DNA of 64,000 nt from Macrosoma leucophasiata (Eukaryota; Arthropoda; Insecta; Lepidoptera; Hedylidae): positions 24,774,001 to 24,838,000 of the forward strand of contig JAWQUS010000025.1 of assembly GCA_036365455.1 (NCBI GenBank), read 5' to 3'. This document shows positions 52,386-62,532 of the stretch, piece after piece. The first letter of the stretch is position 1. Every line of letters starts with the position of its first letter. The notes beneath the pieces were generated by a model, which saw nothing but the letters and a program-made list of their open reading frames with translations, made no database searches and was not told the origin of the DNA. The position numbers and the translations under genes are program-made.

Positions 52386-52682
52386 AGATTGTTATCGTTA
52401 ATTTTTTTTATTATTTGTTTTTCCATTCAATATTTAAAAAGTGGTAAATATTAATATTAGTTTCATTTTTCTATTTTTTTTTCTTTTATTTGCATTTTAT
52501 TTTGCATAATTTTAGATAATTATGTAAATGCAATAGCTTTACCGCGGCAGTCCCCGAGTGCCACACGTCTTTTATTTTTTAATTCAATCGTTTCAATATA
52601 CTATTTCAAATGCAAGCAAAACTAATCCATCTGACAAGATTTGAGGTTAATTATCGGTAGAGCCAATAATTATCCTCAAATC

Positions 52683-52862
52683 AATGCCACCAACGCTTCA
52701 AACGCCACCAATTCCACTAACGACACCAACGCCACCACCATCCACGCCAGCAACACCACCAATGTCACCATCGCCACCAATGCCTAAAATACCCTCAACG
52801 CCACAAACGCGATCAACGCCACTAACGCCACCAACGCCTCCAATGCCACCACCACTAATATG
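52683..52862 (-). repeat. Minisatellite, reverse of the 38-39 kb type
   Basis: CCACCAACGCCACCAATGCC-type 9-bp units, the reverse complement of GGTGGCATT/GGTGGCGTT, more degenerate than at 38936. The Pro-rich open frame is a by-product. Confidence 0.75.
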
Positions 52863-52894
52863 TATATTTTATTTGTACTGTAAATTATAAATTA

Positions 52895-53130
52895 TTACAT
52901 TCATCAAATCAGCCATAGGACATCCACAGCTGAACATAGGTCTCCAATGACCTCCATGCCGACCGATCGGAAGCGACGTGTATCCAGCGGGTACCTGCAG
53001 CCTTGACTAGGTCGTCGGTCCATCTTGCAAGTGGACGCCCTACGCTGCGTTTGCCGATTCGTGGTCTCCACTCGAGAACCTTTCTGCCCCAGCGGCTATC
53101 GGTTCGCCGAGCTATGTGCCCTACATATTA
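52895..53130 (-). pseudogene. LINE fragment, RTE-type C-terminal region
   Basis: GACCTAGTCAAGGCTGCAGG and GAGTGGAGACCACGAATCGG on the - strand correspond to the relic at 27040-27395. No intact frame. Confidence 0.6.
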
Positions 53131-53568
53131 CATTATTATCTAATTCATATTTTTTGTCGTTTTAATTTATTGCTTTTATATTGGATTGTTACTCTAAAGA
53201 AGTATAAATAATTAACTTCTTACATGCGCACATAAGTACACACAATGTATATTTTTTATGAATTAACCGAACTATTATTAAACATCAAGACGCTTTTAGC
53301 TTACACAAACGCCTACCACAAAAACCATTCGACCATTAACACGACAAATATTTTTTCCTGTAATTTATTACAAAAACACACGTGCGGGTACCGCTGTTAG
53401 CAAATATCACGCAGTTACCATTAATATTTAGGTTATTGAGAAAACAAGGTAAACATGATCAATTCATATTTTTTGAAGTTAATAATAGTTTCTTTTGTTT
53501 CCGTTCACATATTTTTATCATGCTTTAGCAGGTTTTCGCGAGCTTCATACATTGTAGAAATTAAATTT
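53131..53568. other. No recognised feature
   Basis: AT-rich; nothing seen. Confidence 0.4.
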
Positions 53569-53795
53569 GCGGATTTTCTCGCGTTCTTCTTATACCCGAC
53601 GTTTCGGTCGCTTTCCAGCTACTGTGTGGCGCCACTAGTAGTTTACATCGCACTAGGGTTTTCTTCTGTCTCAACTATATAAGACCAGGCCGAATAACGT
53701 CGAATTAGTCTGCCCGTGACCACTGTAGCTGGAAAGCGACCGAAATGTCGGGTATAAGATGTTTAGAAGTGTAGTATACGCGAGAAAAACCGCAT
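53569..53795. mobile_element. Palindromic element with long inverted arms
   Basis: Left arm GCGGATTTTCTCGCG ... TACCCGACGTTTCGGTCGC ... TTTCCAGCTA; right arm TAGCTGGAAAGCGACCGAAA ... CGCGAGAAAAACCGC. A ~110-bp centre separates them. One arm alone is seen at 59517-59608, and the AGCGACCGAAA core at 8600. Confidence 0.7.
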
Positions 53796-53805
53796 ATTTT
53801 TGTCA

Positions 53806-53862
53806 CATTATTTTTTTTGTAAGGAAGGCGGCAAACAAGTTTGCAGCTCATATTGATGTTAC
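53806..53862 (-). repeat. Family A tail fragment
   Basis: TTGTAAGGAAGGCGGCAAAC to CAGCTCATATTGATGTTAC. Confidence 0.65.
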
Positions 53863-54007
53863 TGTACACAGCGAGAAATAATACACATCGAGCCTACGAA
53901 AGAGACAATCGGCTAGTTTCGACTTTGTAGAGCGTTGTCTCTGCTTCACACACCCTACGTAAGTACTGATAGTCCGGTAAAAATTGATTATCTTTTTCGT
54001 GGGCTCC

Positions 54008-54294
54008 TCTTTTTATGTGATAAAAGTGGTAAGCAAGCATGCAGTTCACATTGACGTTAAGTGATGACTGCAGCCTATAGACACACACACAAAGACCAAA
54101 GGACAAAAGGCAGATGTGTTGCCACTCCTGAGGCATAAGGTGTTATGCCTCTGTGCCGGACATTACAGGGCCGTATATTATAACCTGACCGGAACACGAT
54201 AGTGCTGAACACTACCATTTAGCGGCAAGTATATTAGGTAATGCGGTGGTGCCTACGCCCGCGAGCTCCGTCACTGGAGCTCTACCATCAGTAA
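54008..54294 (-). repeat. Family A copy, full-length
   Basis: TCTTTTTATGTGATAAAAGTGG to GGAGCTCTACCATCAGTAAA; main subfamily. Confidence 0.9.
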
Positions 54295-54998
54295 AAAAAT
54301 GTCTGTCGAAAATCGATGTTCAATATTTCTTAATGAGTACTGTATATACTACATTAATTCTACAAGTGCAAGCACACGACCACCTTACGCTGCCGACAAA
54401 AAATAAAACCATGTATTTGGAGCGGAATAAAAACACTCTTCCTATAGTACGGTTTAACAAATAAAAAAATACTGTAAATAGATTGTTAAACCAAAACAAA
54501 ATCATTTTACTACGGGAAAAGAACCATTAAAATTTGACCGTACTTTACGACATATTAATAATTCTCATTGTCATCATATTTCACGACCCAAAAACATCTA
54601 GTCTATATAAATCCAGACCCAACAGCTCTGTTGAAAATAAAAAAAGTGATTTTTCATTCTATTAAGTGCCTCATGTCCCAACCGTTTCTTTCATGATAAA
54701 TTGTATGGATTCCACTCGCTGTCAATTTTGAATGTCTGGGTAAAAAGCTGTTACATGAAAATATCGCTTCCATTTATATAAAATGTAATTATGACCCGAT
54801 GGAAAAATGTTTTATTTGTTGTTAAACTAATTTTCATTTTTAAAATCTTTATGCTTAAATAATATTTAAGTGCGTCACAAAAAAAAGTCAAATTAAGACC
54901 AAATTTCGATTGAAATTATGACAATATTGAATACACTTAAAAGGCACCACATCATTATAATCTTGTATGCTAGCTAAACCTACTTCAAAAGAAGCATA
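54295..54998. other. No recognised feature
   Basis: AT-rich; no genes or repeats recognised. Confidence 0.4.
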
Positions 54999-55028
54999 TA
55001 TGATATATATAATTTAGTAAATTTTAAG

Positions 55029-55188
55029 TCGGGTTTTCTTTCCTGACGCTATAACTCCAGAACGCACGAACCGATTTCCACGGTTTTGCATTCGTTGGAA
55101 ATGTCTCGGGCTCCGTGAGGTTTATAGCAAAGCAAATTCAGGATTATAAAACGACATCCACACGGGCGAAGCCGCGGGCAACAGCTAG
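55029..55188 (+). mobile_element. Helitron-like element flanked by ~28-bp repeats
   Basis: TCGGGTTTTCTTTCCTGACG to GGCGAAGCCGCGGGCAAC plus AGCTAG (160 bp). The flanks 54999-55028 and 55189-55216 are the same TATGATATATAATTTAG...TTTTAAG sequence (30 and 28 bp; they differ by one AT pair). Helitrons normally make no target duplication. Confidence 0.75.
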
Positions 55189-55216
55189 TATGATATATAA
55201 TTTAGTAAATTTTAAG

Positions 55217-55604
55217 TAATACGAAATATATAAATGTTAAATAATGGTTAAGGTACGATGGAACTGGCGTGAACATGTGTTCAAAAGTTCCTTTTCATTA
55301 AAGAAGAATAAAAAAAAAATATAATCAATAATAAAAAAAAACAAATAGCAGTGTGTCAGCATTATATTGTTGTGAGAGAGCCTAAGATGTCGAGAATGTT
55401 ATTTTTTGAGGTTAGCGACTAACTAATGATAACTAAATGGAATGCAGTCTTTAAACTGTAAAAAATGGGCTTGGGACAATTTTGTCATAGATAAGAGAAC
55501 CAAGAATAAAATATAAACAAATTTCGCATTTTGAGACCATGCTAGCCCTGAAGATACTTATAAGCTTTACTCAGTTGCTTGGGTAACTATTTGTGTGTGT
55601 GTAT
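55217..55604. other. No recognised feature
   Basis: AT-rich; nothing seen. Confidence 0.4.
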
Positions 55605-55745
55605 ATTCGCGCCAAGCCCCAAACGCTGTAGGCAGAGAGTGTGGAACGCCAAACATCCGTGTTCTTACACCCTTCCCGTGTCTCTTCTAATTTTATCACT
55701 CTATTCATTCTTGTATGCCCGTTTTGAAAACTTTTGATCCAGCTT
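55605..55745 (-). repeat. RTE-type LINE tail, inverted, diverged
   Basis: TTCGCGCCAAGCCCCAAACG, GGCAGAGAGTGTGGAACGCC, AAACTTTTGATCCAGCTTC; the same order as 47393-47640. Confidence 0.55.
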
Positions 55746-55892
55746 CTAGAAAGGACTTGACCTTATTATATATTCTAAACCTCCGCAACCACCTACAAAA
55801 TATTTCTTTCTTCTTTCTTACTTCTTTGCTTCCTCTTTGTTTTTGTTTGTTTCTTCTTTCTTTCTACATTCACGTTGTATACTTGTTTTTTC

Positions 55893-56328
55893 ATTTGTCC
55901 GTGATTTAGTGCAAAAACTATTGGTACTAGAGACTTGAAATTTGGCACAAGTATACTTTAACTACGCCGACAAAGTGGTAGAATAAAAACATGACAAAAA
56001 TGATTTTTAGGGCACGTCGCCTACATGTTACGCACTGATATTTTTTTTCGTTTTCTATATAGTGTAGGTCATCATTAGATAGGTCTTTCAAAAATGTTTA
56101 TGACTTATTATGCCAATTTTCGTTAGAGTCACGTAGTCATTATAACGAAAATAGAAGGAAAACTATCACACTTATAGTTTGCGAGTAATAGTCGACCAAA
56201 AGTAATTTATTCGAAAATTTTGCACAACTCCATAGAACATGTATATTTTTTTTATTCATTACATTATTCAAACCTAAAAGCTACGGAACCCTACACTGCG
56301 CGTGGCGCATTACGCACTTGACGGGTTT
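55893..56328 (+). repeat. Family D repeat, copy 4, lacking its start
   Basis: GTCCGTGATTTAGTGCAAAA, GGTACTAGAGACTTGAAATT, ending TACGGAACCCTACACTGCG and the CGCACTTGACGGG tail. The AGGGTTCCGTA start is gone, and the interior has deletions. Confidence 0.75.
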
Positions 56329-56559
56329 TTTCCGGTTTTTTTAATCAGGGTTTCTATGAATTAAAAGAAATATATATGTATTTGGAACATAATACAAAGC
56401 ACAGAAAAATTTTCTTTCTGTGATTTGTATGAAACGATGACACTCCCAAAAGTAAGGGATGTACCACAGTCTAAAGAAAACGAACGTGTTAATATATACT
56501 GTGTCACGAGAATCAACGTCTTCCTCCGAACTGACACAACAACTATTGAAAAACTAGTA

Positions 56560-56740
56560 CACAGATCACATGGAAGTGACAACTGCAACTTATCTATCTT
56601 ATTCTAAATTATCGAGACATCTATATGAAAACGAGAGGTCGAAATAATGCGTTGGCACTCCAGAGGCTTAAGTTACCATTTTAATTTGGTGTAATGCGGT
56701 GCCTAGAGCTCCGACCCTGGAACTCCATCAGTACACTCTT
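56560..56740 (-). repeat. Very diverged family A copy
   Basis: Shares GATCACATGGAAGTGACAACTG-like spacing, ATGCGTTGGCACTCCAGAGG and TAATGCGGTGCCTAGAGCTC with family A (- orientation). Just upstream, 56463 shares ACCACAGTCTAAAGAAAACG with 30092. Confidence 0.4.
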
Positions 56741-57293
56741 TCTCTTCTGTATATTTTTCTAAATGTCCGAACCACTGACTTAGTCATAATAATATTAAAC
56801 CTTTACAGCATATCAAACACGCATTATACGTACATATTATGTGTTAGGAAACAATATGAAAGGATTGCTATAAAAATTTGAAAAGGGGCTTACATTAAAA
56901 GCAATAACCCTGATTTCTATTGAACGCTTAGCCGGTACAATAACGAATGGTGCAATAAAAAGTTCAATTCAGCGATCAAAGCGATCCAATATGGCGATTA
57001 ATTGTGGACCTTCGGGATTTTCGCGTTTGAATCGTCGGTTGGGTGCTCGAAAGATTTTTTTATGAATTATCATTTTATGAAGAACGTTGGCAATACGAAA
57101 CGAAAATAGAATATTACATTTATTATTATTATAATATACTACAAATTTATAAGTATTTATAGTTGACTGTCTTGGTGAATTAGCGGTTTACTAGTCAATT
57201 TGAATGATAATAAGCTGAATTAGTACTTTATCAGACTGGTTTAGAGTGGCACCGTCTGAATATGTTACTCGTAATTATAAATGTACAGTGAAG
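56741..57293. other. No recognised feature
   Basis: AT-rich; nothing seen. Confidence 0.4.
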
Positions 57294-57648
57294 TGACTGC
57301 CTCGTTGGCTCAGCGGTTGCAATCGCGATGGTGAAGCCTGAGGTCCTGGGTTCGATCCCCCGGTCGGGAAAATCTGATATTGGGTTTTTTCTGCAAGGAA
57401 ATTCGCAGTAGTAGCCCGGAGCCTGGTCGTGCCTCGCAGAGCACGTAAAGCCGTTGGTCCTGCGCCCGATCTCTCTCCGGTTGTATCGAATTGCCGTCCC
57501 ATCGGGCTATGACAGTAAAGGAATGGAGAGTGCACTTGTGTTTGCGCATACACTTGTGCACTATAATATCTCCCGCGCAGTTAGCTAGTTTCCGTTGAGA
57601 TAGGCCGCCGTGACCGAAATTCGGTGTGGAGGACATTATTATTATGTT
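57294..57648 (+). repeat. tRNA-headed SINE, complete
   Basis: Head GTTGGCTCAGCGGTTGC (A-box) and CCTGGGTTCGATCCCCCGG (B-box). The body includes GCACGTAAAGCCGTTGGTCC, a core related to family B, and it ends GACATTATTATTATG (ATT tail). It links the tRNA-headed SINEs with family B. Confidence 0.85.
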
Positions 57649-58560
57649 AATTATAAATTTACAGTGAATTAATTAAAATGCGAAGAAGCAGAGCAGAGCA
57701 GATATAGGGTCCGAGAACAATAAGAAATCAATTGTCATAATTTTCTGGTGGCCTGAGAGATAGAGTGCATTTTACCAATTCAAATAAAACCCAGTTTTCA
57801 TCCGATAATTTTAAATTGTGATTAATTGACAAATATATAATTATATTGTATCTCAACTAAAAAGTCACCAGCTTGACCACCAGTTAAGCAGTTTAACTAG
57901 ACTCCAGCGGCCGTACCATGACCTTTTATTGTCAACCAAAACTAAAATATTATTAGCTGTCTCGTTTCTTTACACGCACCTTCACATAAGACAAATGAAA
58001 CAAGATTTTGGCAGCGCTGAAACTGAATCGCAACGTCATGGTACGGGCACACCGCGGACACTCCGCCAAAATTCCATACAAACGCTTAATTTGGTCTCTA
58101 TTACACAGACATCAATTAGTGACGTGTGTTTACACGTGCACCTATATGTGTAGCGAAGAGAATACCAACCGTCACCCATAAGAGGGGAGGAGGTTGGGTG
58201 ATGCGGGGAAAACGGGCAGGACGTCGAAGTGTCCATTCTATACGTAGTATTATTACATATACTCTGGTACGGGTCCAGTTCAAACTTGAAATAAATTGTA
58301 GGTGAATTCCATCCCAGAATGACGTGCTTTGTTGAGATGCTTACTTATTGACTTTCAACAAAAGGATGTAATGAAACTCTAGCTAAGTCTTGTCGAAAAG
58401 CTTTTAACATTAAACCGTAGTGACCTAACCCGAACTTAACATAAATTTACATTTTACTCGCAGAGGGTCACTGTCCTAAACAATTGATGTTGGTTTTCAC
58501 ATGTTGGAAGAGTTTAAATATATTTTATGCGGAAAAACGACATTATGAAAGAGTTTTTTA
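57649..58560. other. No recognised feature
   Basis: A GC-richer patch at about 58010-58240 gives short frames on both strands without recognisable domains; possibly an unknown repeat or regulatory DNA. Confidence 0.4.
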
Positions 58561-58785
58561 TGTTTTTTTTTATTTAATTGAAGTGGCAAACAAGCATGCA
58601 GTTCATAAGGGATGACACCGACACGAAGAAAAAGGTCCAAGTGCAGATGCGTTACCACTTCTGAGGCCTAAGGTGTTATGCCTCTGGTCCGGAAATTACA
58701 GGGCCATACATTACCACCTGACCGGAACACGATAGTGTTGAACACTAGCATTTAGCGGCAAGTATCTTAGGTAATGTAGTGGTAT
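58561..58785 (-). repeat. Family A copy, truncated
   Basis: TTTTTTTATTTAATTGAAGTGG to TCTTAGGTAATGTAGTGGT, with a deletion in the CTGCAGCCTATAG region; lacks the start end. Confidence 0.85.
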
Positions 58786-59516
58786 GTATGGTAATGTTCT
58801 TTACTTGTGAAGGTAAGCTTATTTATATTCATAGGCCTTAAAGAAGAAAATATTTTTTAGACTCAAGGTCTAGGTCATACAAGCTTGGATATACTTACAA
58901 TGGTACTGTGCCGACCCATTTTATTAGCGTCACATAAGAAATCAGTGTTTTAGCTTTTAGTTACGCGTAAGAAACCCTTGTAACCACAGTCGCTCAGTGT
59001 CACTATCCGAGCATTATCGTGAACACAGTGTAACCGCCCGTTTATACTTAGCTAATATACAGCACCGCCAGTGAGATATTAGTTTTATTATAATCACCGT
59101 CCTGCTACGCACATACAACATACGCATATTAATCTATTGCCACAACAAGGCAAAGTACCTATATAAATTGGATAATTCTCGATTTTTGTCAATTTTTTTT
59201 TTCTATGACATAAAGTGACATGGTGTTTAAATTGATGGCCTATAAAGAACAAGCCTGACAGCCAAACTAGAGATTTTTCTGGTTTTATGCAGATCTGGTT
59301 GTCGTTTCTCTGTGCCGAAAATTACGAATGCTCTTGTCTAACTCCACCACAATTATTCTTTCAGGCAATACCGAATAACTAGACGGATTTGCATGAAACT
59401 TTACGGTCTATATTAAATTCTTGTTAGATTATACATTCGCCATTCACAATCTATGTTATATTATACATTGCAATAACATAAGGCTACAATTTGCAATGAT
59501 TACAGTACACACGGTT
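58786..59516. other. Unassigned; possible old family A trace
   Basis: Around 59195-59330 a T-run, AATTGATGGCCTATAAAG and TCTGTGCCGAAAATTACG suggest a very old family A copy. Not certain. Confidence 0.35.
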
Positions 59517-59608
59517 GAAGTCGCGAAACTACGGTAGATGGAAAGCGATCTAAACGTCGGGTAAGAAAGAGAAGTCGGAAGTCGTATACGCGAAAAAATC
59601 CGCAAATA
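59517..59608 (+). repeat. Half of the 53569-type palindromic element
   Basis: GGAAAGCGATCTAAACGTCG, then GTATACGCGAAAAAATCCGC: only the right arm is present. Confidence 0.6.
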
Positions 59609-59609
59609 T

Positions 59610-59877
59610 ATATTTTTTTTTATTTGATGGAAGTGGCAAACAACCATGCAGTTCACATTGATGTTAAGTGATGACTGCAGCCTATAGACACCTACAGAAA
59701 GACCAAGTTCAAAATGCAGTAGCGTTACGTGTTATGCCTCTGTGCCGGATATTACAGAGCCGTACATTACCACCGGAACACGATATTGCTGAACACTACC
59801 ATTTATCGGCAAGTATATTAGGCAATGCGGTGGTGCTTACGCCCGCTTTCCGTCACTGGAGATCTAAAACCAGTGTA
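59610..59877 (-). repeat. Family A copy
   Basis: TTTTATTTGATGGAAGTGGC to GGAGATCTAAAACCAGTGTA, with small deletions; main subfamily. Confidence 0.85.
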
Positions 59878-59957
59878 AATATATATGATTTCTACAATGT
59901 ATGAAACTCGCGAAAGTCTGTGTAAACGTTAGTGTGGAATATTTCTTCACTCTAATA

Positions 59958-61197
59958 TGGGTTGGGGAAAAAGTCTTTTCGCATTATAGTATGTATGAAA
60001 TTGTAATAAAATCTCTTTGGCTGTAGTATTTGTATCTGGCTGGTTTTAGTAACATTGAAAGTTAAAATTTTAAAGAACACAATTCCAAATTCAAATTATG
60101 CAAATGTGTGATTTTCATTTGTTTTTCGTACTGTCAAGTTGAGTGAATCTAATGAAAAAATTCGATACATTTTAAAATTTTACTACAAAAAATTGCGATG
60201 TTTATGGACCTAGTGCAGTGTCTGTGAGAGTAGCACAAATTTGGTTTAAGCGTTTTCAATCCGGAAATTTTGATGTCAAAGATGCACCTCGCTCGGGTCG
60301 CCCTATTACGGATAAAATGGATGCCATTTTTGAAAAAGTGCAGCAAGATCGACATATCAGTAGTTACGATGTAGCTGAAGAACTGAGAATTGATCACAAA
60401 ACAGTTTTGGCGCATTTGAAAAAAGCTGGGTACAAAAAAAAGCTCGATATTTGGGTACCTCACGAGCTCACTGAAAGAAACCTAATGAACCGTGTACTCA
60501 TTTGTGATTCTTTATTACGACGTAATGAAACCGAATCATTTTTGAAGCTGATAACTGGTGATGAAAAGTGGATCACGTACGACAAGAACGTGCGAAAAAG
60601 GTCGTGGTCAAAGGCCGGTCAGGCTTCACAGACTGTGGCGAAACCCGGGTTAACTCGCAATAAGGTGATGTTGTGTGTGTGGTGGGATTGGAGGGGCATT
60701 ATTCACTATGAGCTATTACCACCAGGCAGGACTGTCGATTCTGAACTCTACTGCGAACAACTGATGAGATTAAAGCAAGAAGTTGAGAGAAAGCGGCCGG
60801 AATTGATCAACAGAAGGGGTTTCATCATGATAAAGATAGACCTCACACATCAATAGCCACTCAGCACAAATTTAGAGAGTTAGGCTGGGAGGTGTTAATG
60901 CATCCGCCGTGTAGTCCTGACCTTGCACCTTCAGATTTCCACCTGTTTCGGTCTCTTCAGAATTCTTTATACAATGTTAGGTTAACATCACGAGAGGACT
61001 GCCAAATCCACTTGTCGCGGTAGTTTGATGAGAAGTCCCAAAATTTTTATAGCAATGGGATCATGTCCCTACCTACAAGATGGCAAAAGGTTATCGAACA
61101 AAATGGTACATACATACTTTAGTTAAATTTAAATAAAATATATTAAAAAATGTTTTGAATTATCTTAAAAAATGCGAAGAAACTTTTTCCCCAACCT
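59958..61197 (+). mobile_element. mariner copy 2, uninterrupted (1.24 kb)
   Basis: Ends GGTTGGGGAAAAAGTCTTTT and AAACTTTTTCCCCAACC are inverted repeats flanked by TA. Close in size to an intact mariner (about 1.3 kb). It lies 26 bp upstream of the candidate host exon at 61224, that is, inside the presumed last intron. Confidence 0.9.
60139..61126 (+). pseudogene. mariner 2 transposase, lightly decayed
   Basis: The longest open piece (60218-60856) covers the helix-turn-helix region and the start of the DDE core: WFKRFQSGNFDVKDAPRSG, HISSYDVAEELRIDHKTVL, TGDEKWITYDKN (first catalytic Asp intact) and WDWRGIIHYELLPPG. Damage: the ATG start is TTG, there is an N-terminal deletion around 60180-60195, and a 7-bp deletion near 60820 shifts the frame before HHDxARPH. 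The region of the third Asp (SPDLAPSDFHLF) is still readable in another frame. Confidence 0.9.
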
Positions 61198-61223
61198 TAT
61201 AAATTAAACGTTCTTTGTTTCAG

Positions 61224-61340
61224 TATAAAATTCCAAGCGGTACAACAATATGGGGCCCGTCTCAATGGAATGCCGAACAAATTCCAATCGATATAGGTGG
61301 TCACTATAATACGTGGATTCCTATACTAAGGAACATTTAA
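61224..61340 (+). CDS. Candidate terminal exon of a host gene
   Basis: A strong splice acceptor (TTCTTTGTTTCAG, 61211-61223) is followed by 38 open codons and TAA at 61338. The peptide opens YKIPSGTTIWGPSQWNAEQ, continues IPIDIGGHYNTWIP and ends ILRNI. Its composition (four Trp/Tyr-rich spots, Gly-Gly, Pro) is protein-like, unlike the repeats around it. A poly(A) signal lies 154 nt after the stop. I do not recognise the family. A mariner fills the intron just upstream, and no partner exon was identified in the window. Phase 0 is assumed because the other frames have stops. Confidence 0.55.
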   Translation, partial: YKIPSGTTIWGPSQWNAEQIPIDIGGHYNTWIPILRNI

Positions 61341-61493
61341 TATCAAAGCTTGTTAACCAAAGGAATTCGTTTTGGAAAATATTCACTTCACTCAATGGAA
61401 TTTTTGCATTCTCATCTGCTTTAGATGTTTAAATGTTTATGATTGTGATGTTATGTTACACAATTTTCTGTATTGAGATTTAACACATCAACA

Positions 61494-61499
61494 AATAAA
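61494..61499 (+). promoter_or_regulatory. Poly(A) signal AATAAA
   Basis: AATAAA followed about 20-45 nt later by a GT-rich stretch (TTCTGTGGTTGATATTGTT), the usual arrangement for mRNA 3' end formation. It would give a 3' UTR of about 170 nt for the exon at 61224. Confidence 0.5.
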
Positions 61500-61542
61500 A
61501 AAATATATGAAAAATGGGAGTTCTGTGGTTGATATTGTTATT

Positions 61543-61576
61543 ATTATACTCTCGTTACGGTTATCGAGAGTATAAT
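61543..61576. repeat. Perfect 12-bp-stem hairpin
   Basis: ATTATACTCTCG / CGAGAGTATAAT with a 10-nt loop, about 45 nt after the poly(A) signal. A family A copy has inserted directly at its right edge. Confidence 0.75.
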
Positions 61577-61868
61577 TTTTTTTTTTTTTTATTAACGTAA
61601 GTGGCATACAAGCATGCAGTTCACATTGATGTTAAGTGATGACTGCAGCCTATAAACACCCACATGAAGACCAAGGCCAAAATGCAGATGCGTTACCACC
61701 CCTGAGGCCTAAGGTGTTATGCCTTTGTGCCGGAAATTACAGGGCCGTACATTACCACCTGACCGGAACACGACAGTGCTGAACACTACCATTTAGCGGC
61801 AAGTAAATTAGGTAATGCGGTGGTGCCTACGCCCGCGAGCTCCGTCACTGGAGCTCTACCACCAGTAG
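61577..61868 (-). repeat. Family A copy, full-length
   Basis: T-run, ATTAACGTAAGTGGCATAC, to GGAGCTCTACCACCAGTAGC; main subfamily. Confidence 0.95.
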
Positions 61869-61880
61869 CCATAATAATGT

Positions 61881-62513
61881 AATGGCAACCCTTTAGACGT
61901 CCCACTGCTAGGCACGAGTGCACTGCTCTCCCTTTTTTTTGGGGGAGGTCTGGAGCTTACTCCATTACGCTGCTTCATTGCGGGTTGGTGGAGATACACG
62001 GGTTAGTGGCAAAGCGCTGTCGGAAGTTTTCAAACCACTTATAAGGCCTCCGACAAGGTTTAACGCCTGCTATCTATCGATAGCAACCGGGACTGACGGC
62101 TTAACGTAACTCTGAAGCACGGAAACGCGCAATTTAATTTGCCACTAGCGGTCACCCGTCACACACCCGACTGCGCCCGTATCGCACCATAGAGCAACAC
62201 GGGCCACCAGCTGCGGAGGGTCCGAGGGGAGTAGCCATATGCCGGCTTTCCCATCTGTCAAAGTACAATCATATGTGTGCCTGTGCCTGTCGCCTAGATG
62301 TTTAAGTGTGTGCTTGAAATTGTATACGTAATTTGTTAAAGTCAAGGTGTGAGTTTCGTAGTAATAGACGATTTTTGTGTTACTACGTTCGTGTTTCCCT
62401 ACGCAAATATACAGACTGTTTTGCATCGTTAATAAACGCTATGGTTACCCTTCGTATCGTACAATCGAGTATATCGCTTGCGATGTACACCAGCCGCAAG
62501 GCCGTGCGCGCTT
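61881..62513 (-). repeat. Family B copy 6, split by a 268-bp insert
   Basis: AATGGCAACCCTTTAGACGT to CGACTGCGCCCGTATCG, then a foreign segment, then CGTATCGTACAATCGAG ... GCAAGGCCGTGCGCGC completes the element. Confidence 0.85.
62185..62452 (+). mobile_element. Unknown insert in family B
   Basis: Flanked by CGTATCG on both sides (62178-62184, 62453-62459), a likely 7-bp target duplication. Starts CACCATAGAGCAACACGGGC and ends AATAAACGCTATGGTTACCC. AATAAA lies about 16 nt before the end, but there is no A tail. The first ~35 bp recur at 63222. It could be a retroposed transcript or a small element. Confidence 0.6.
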
Positions 62514-62532
62514 TACCATACCGAGAGTGTTA

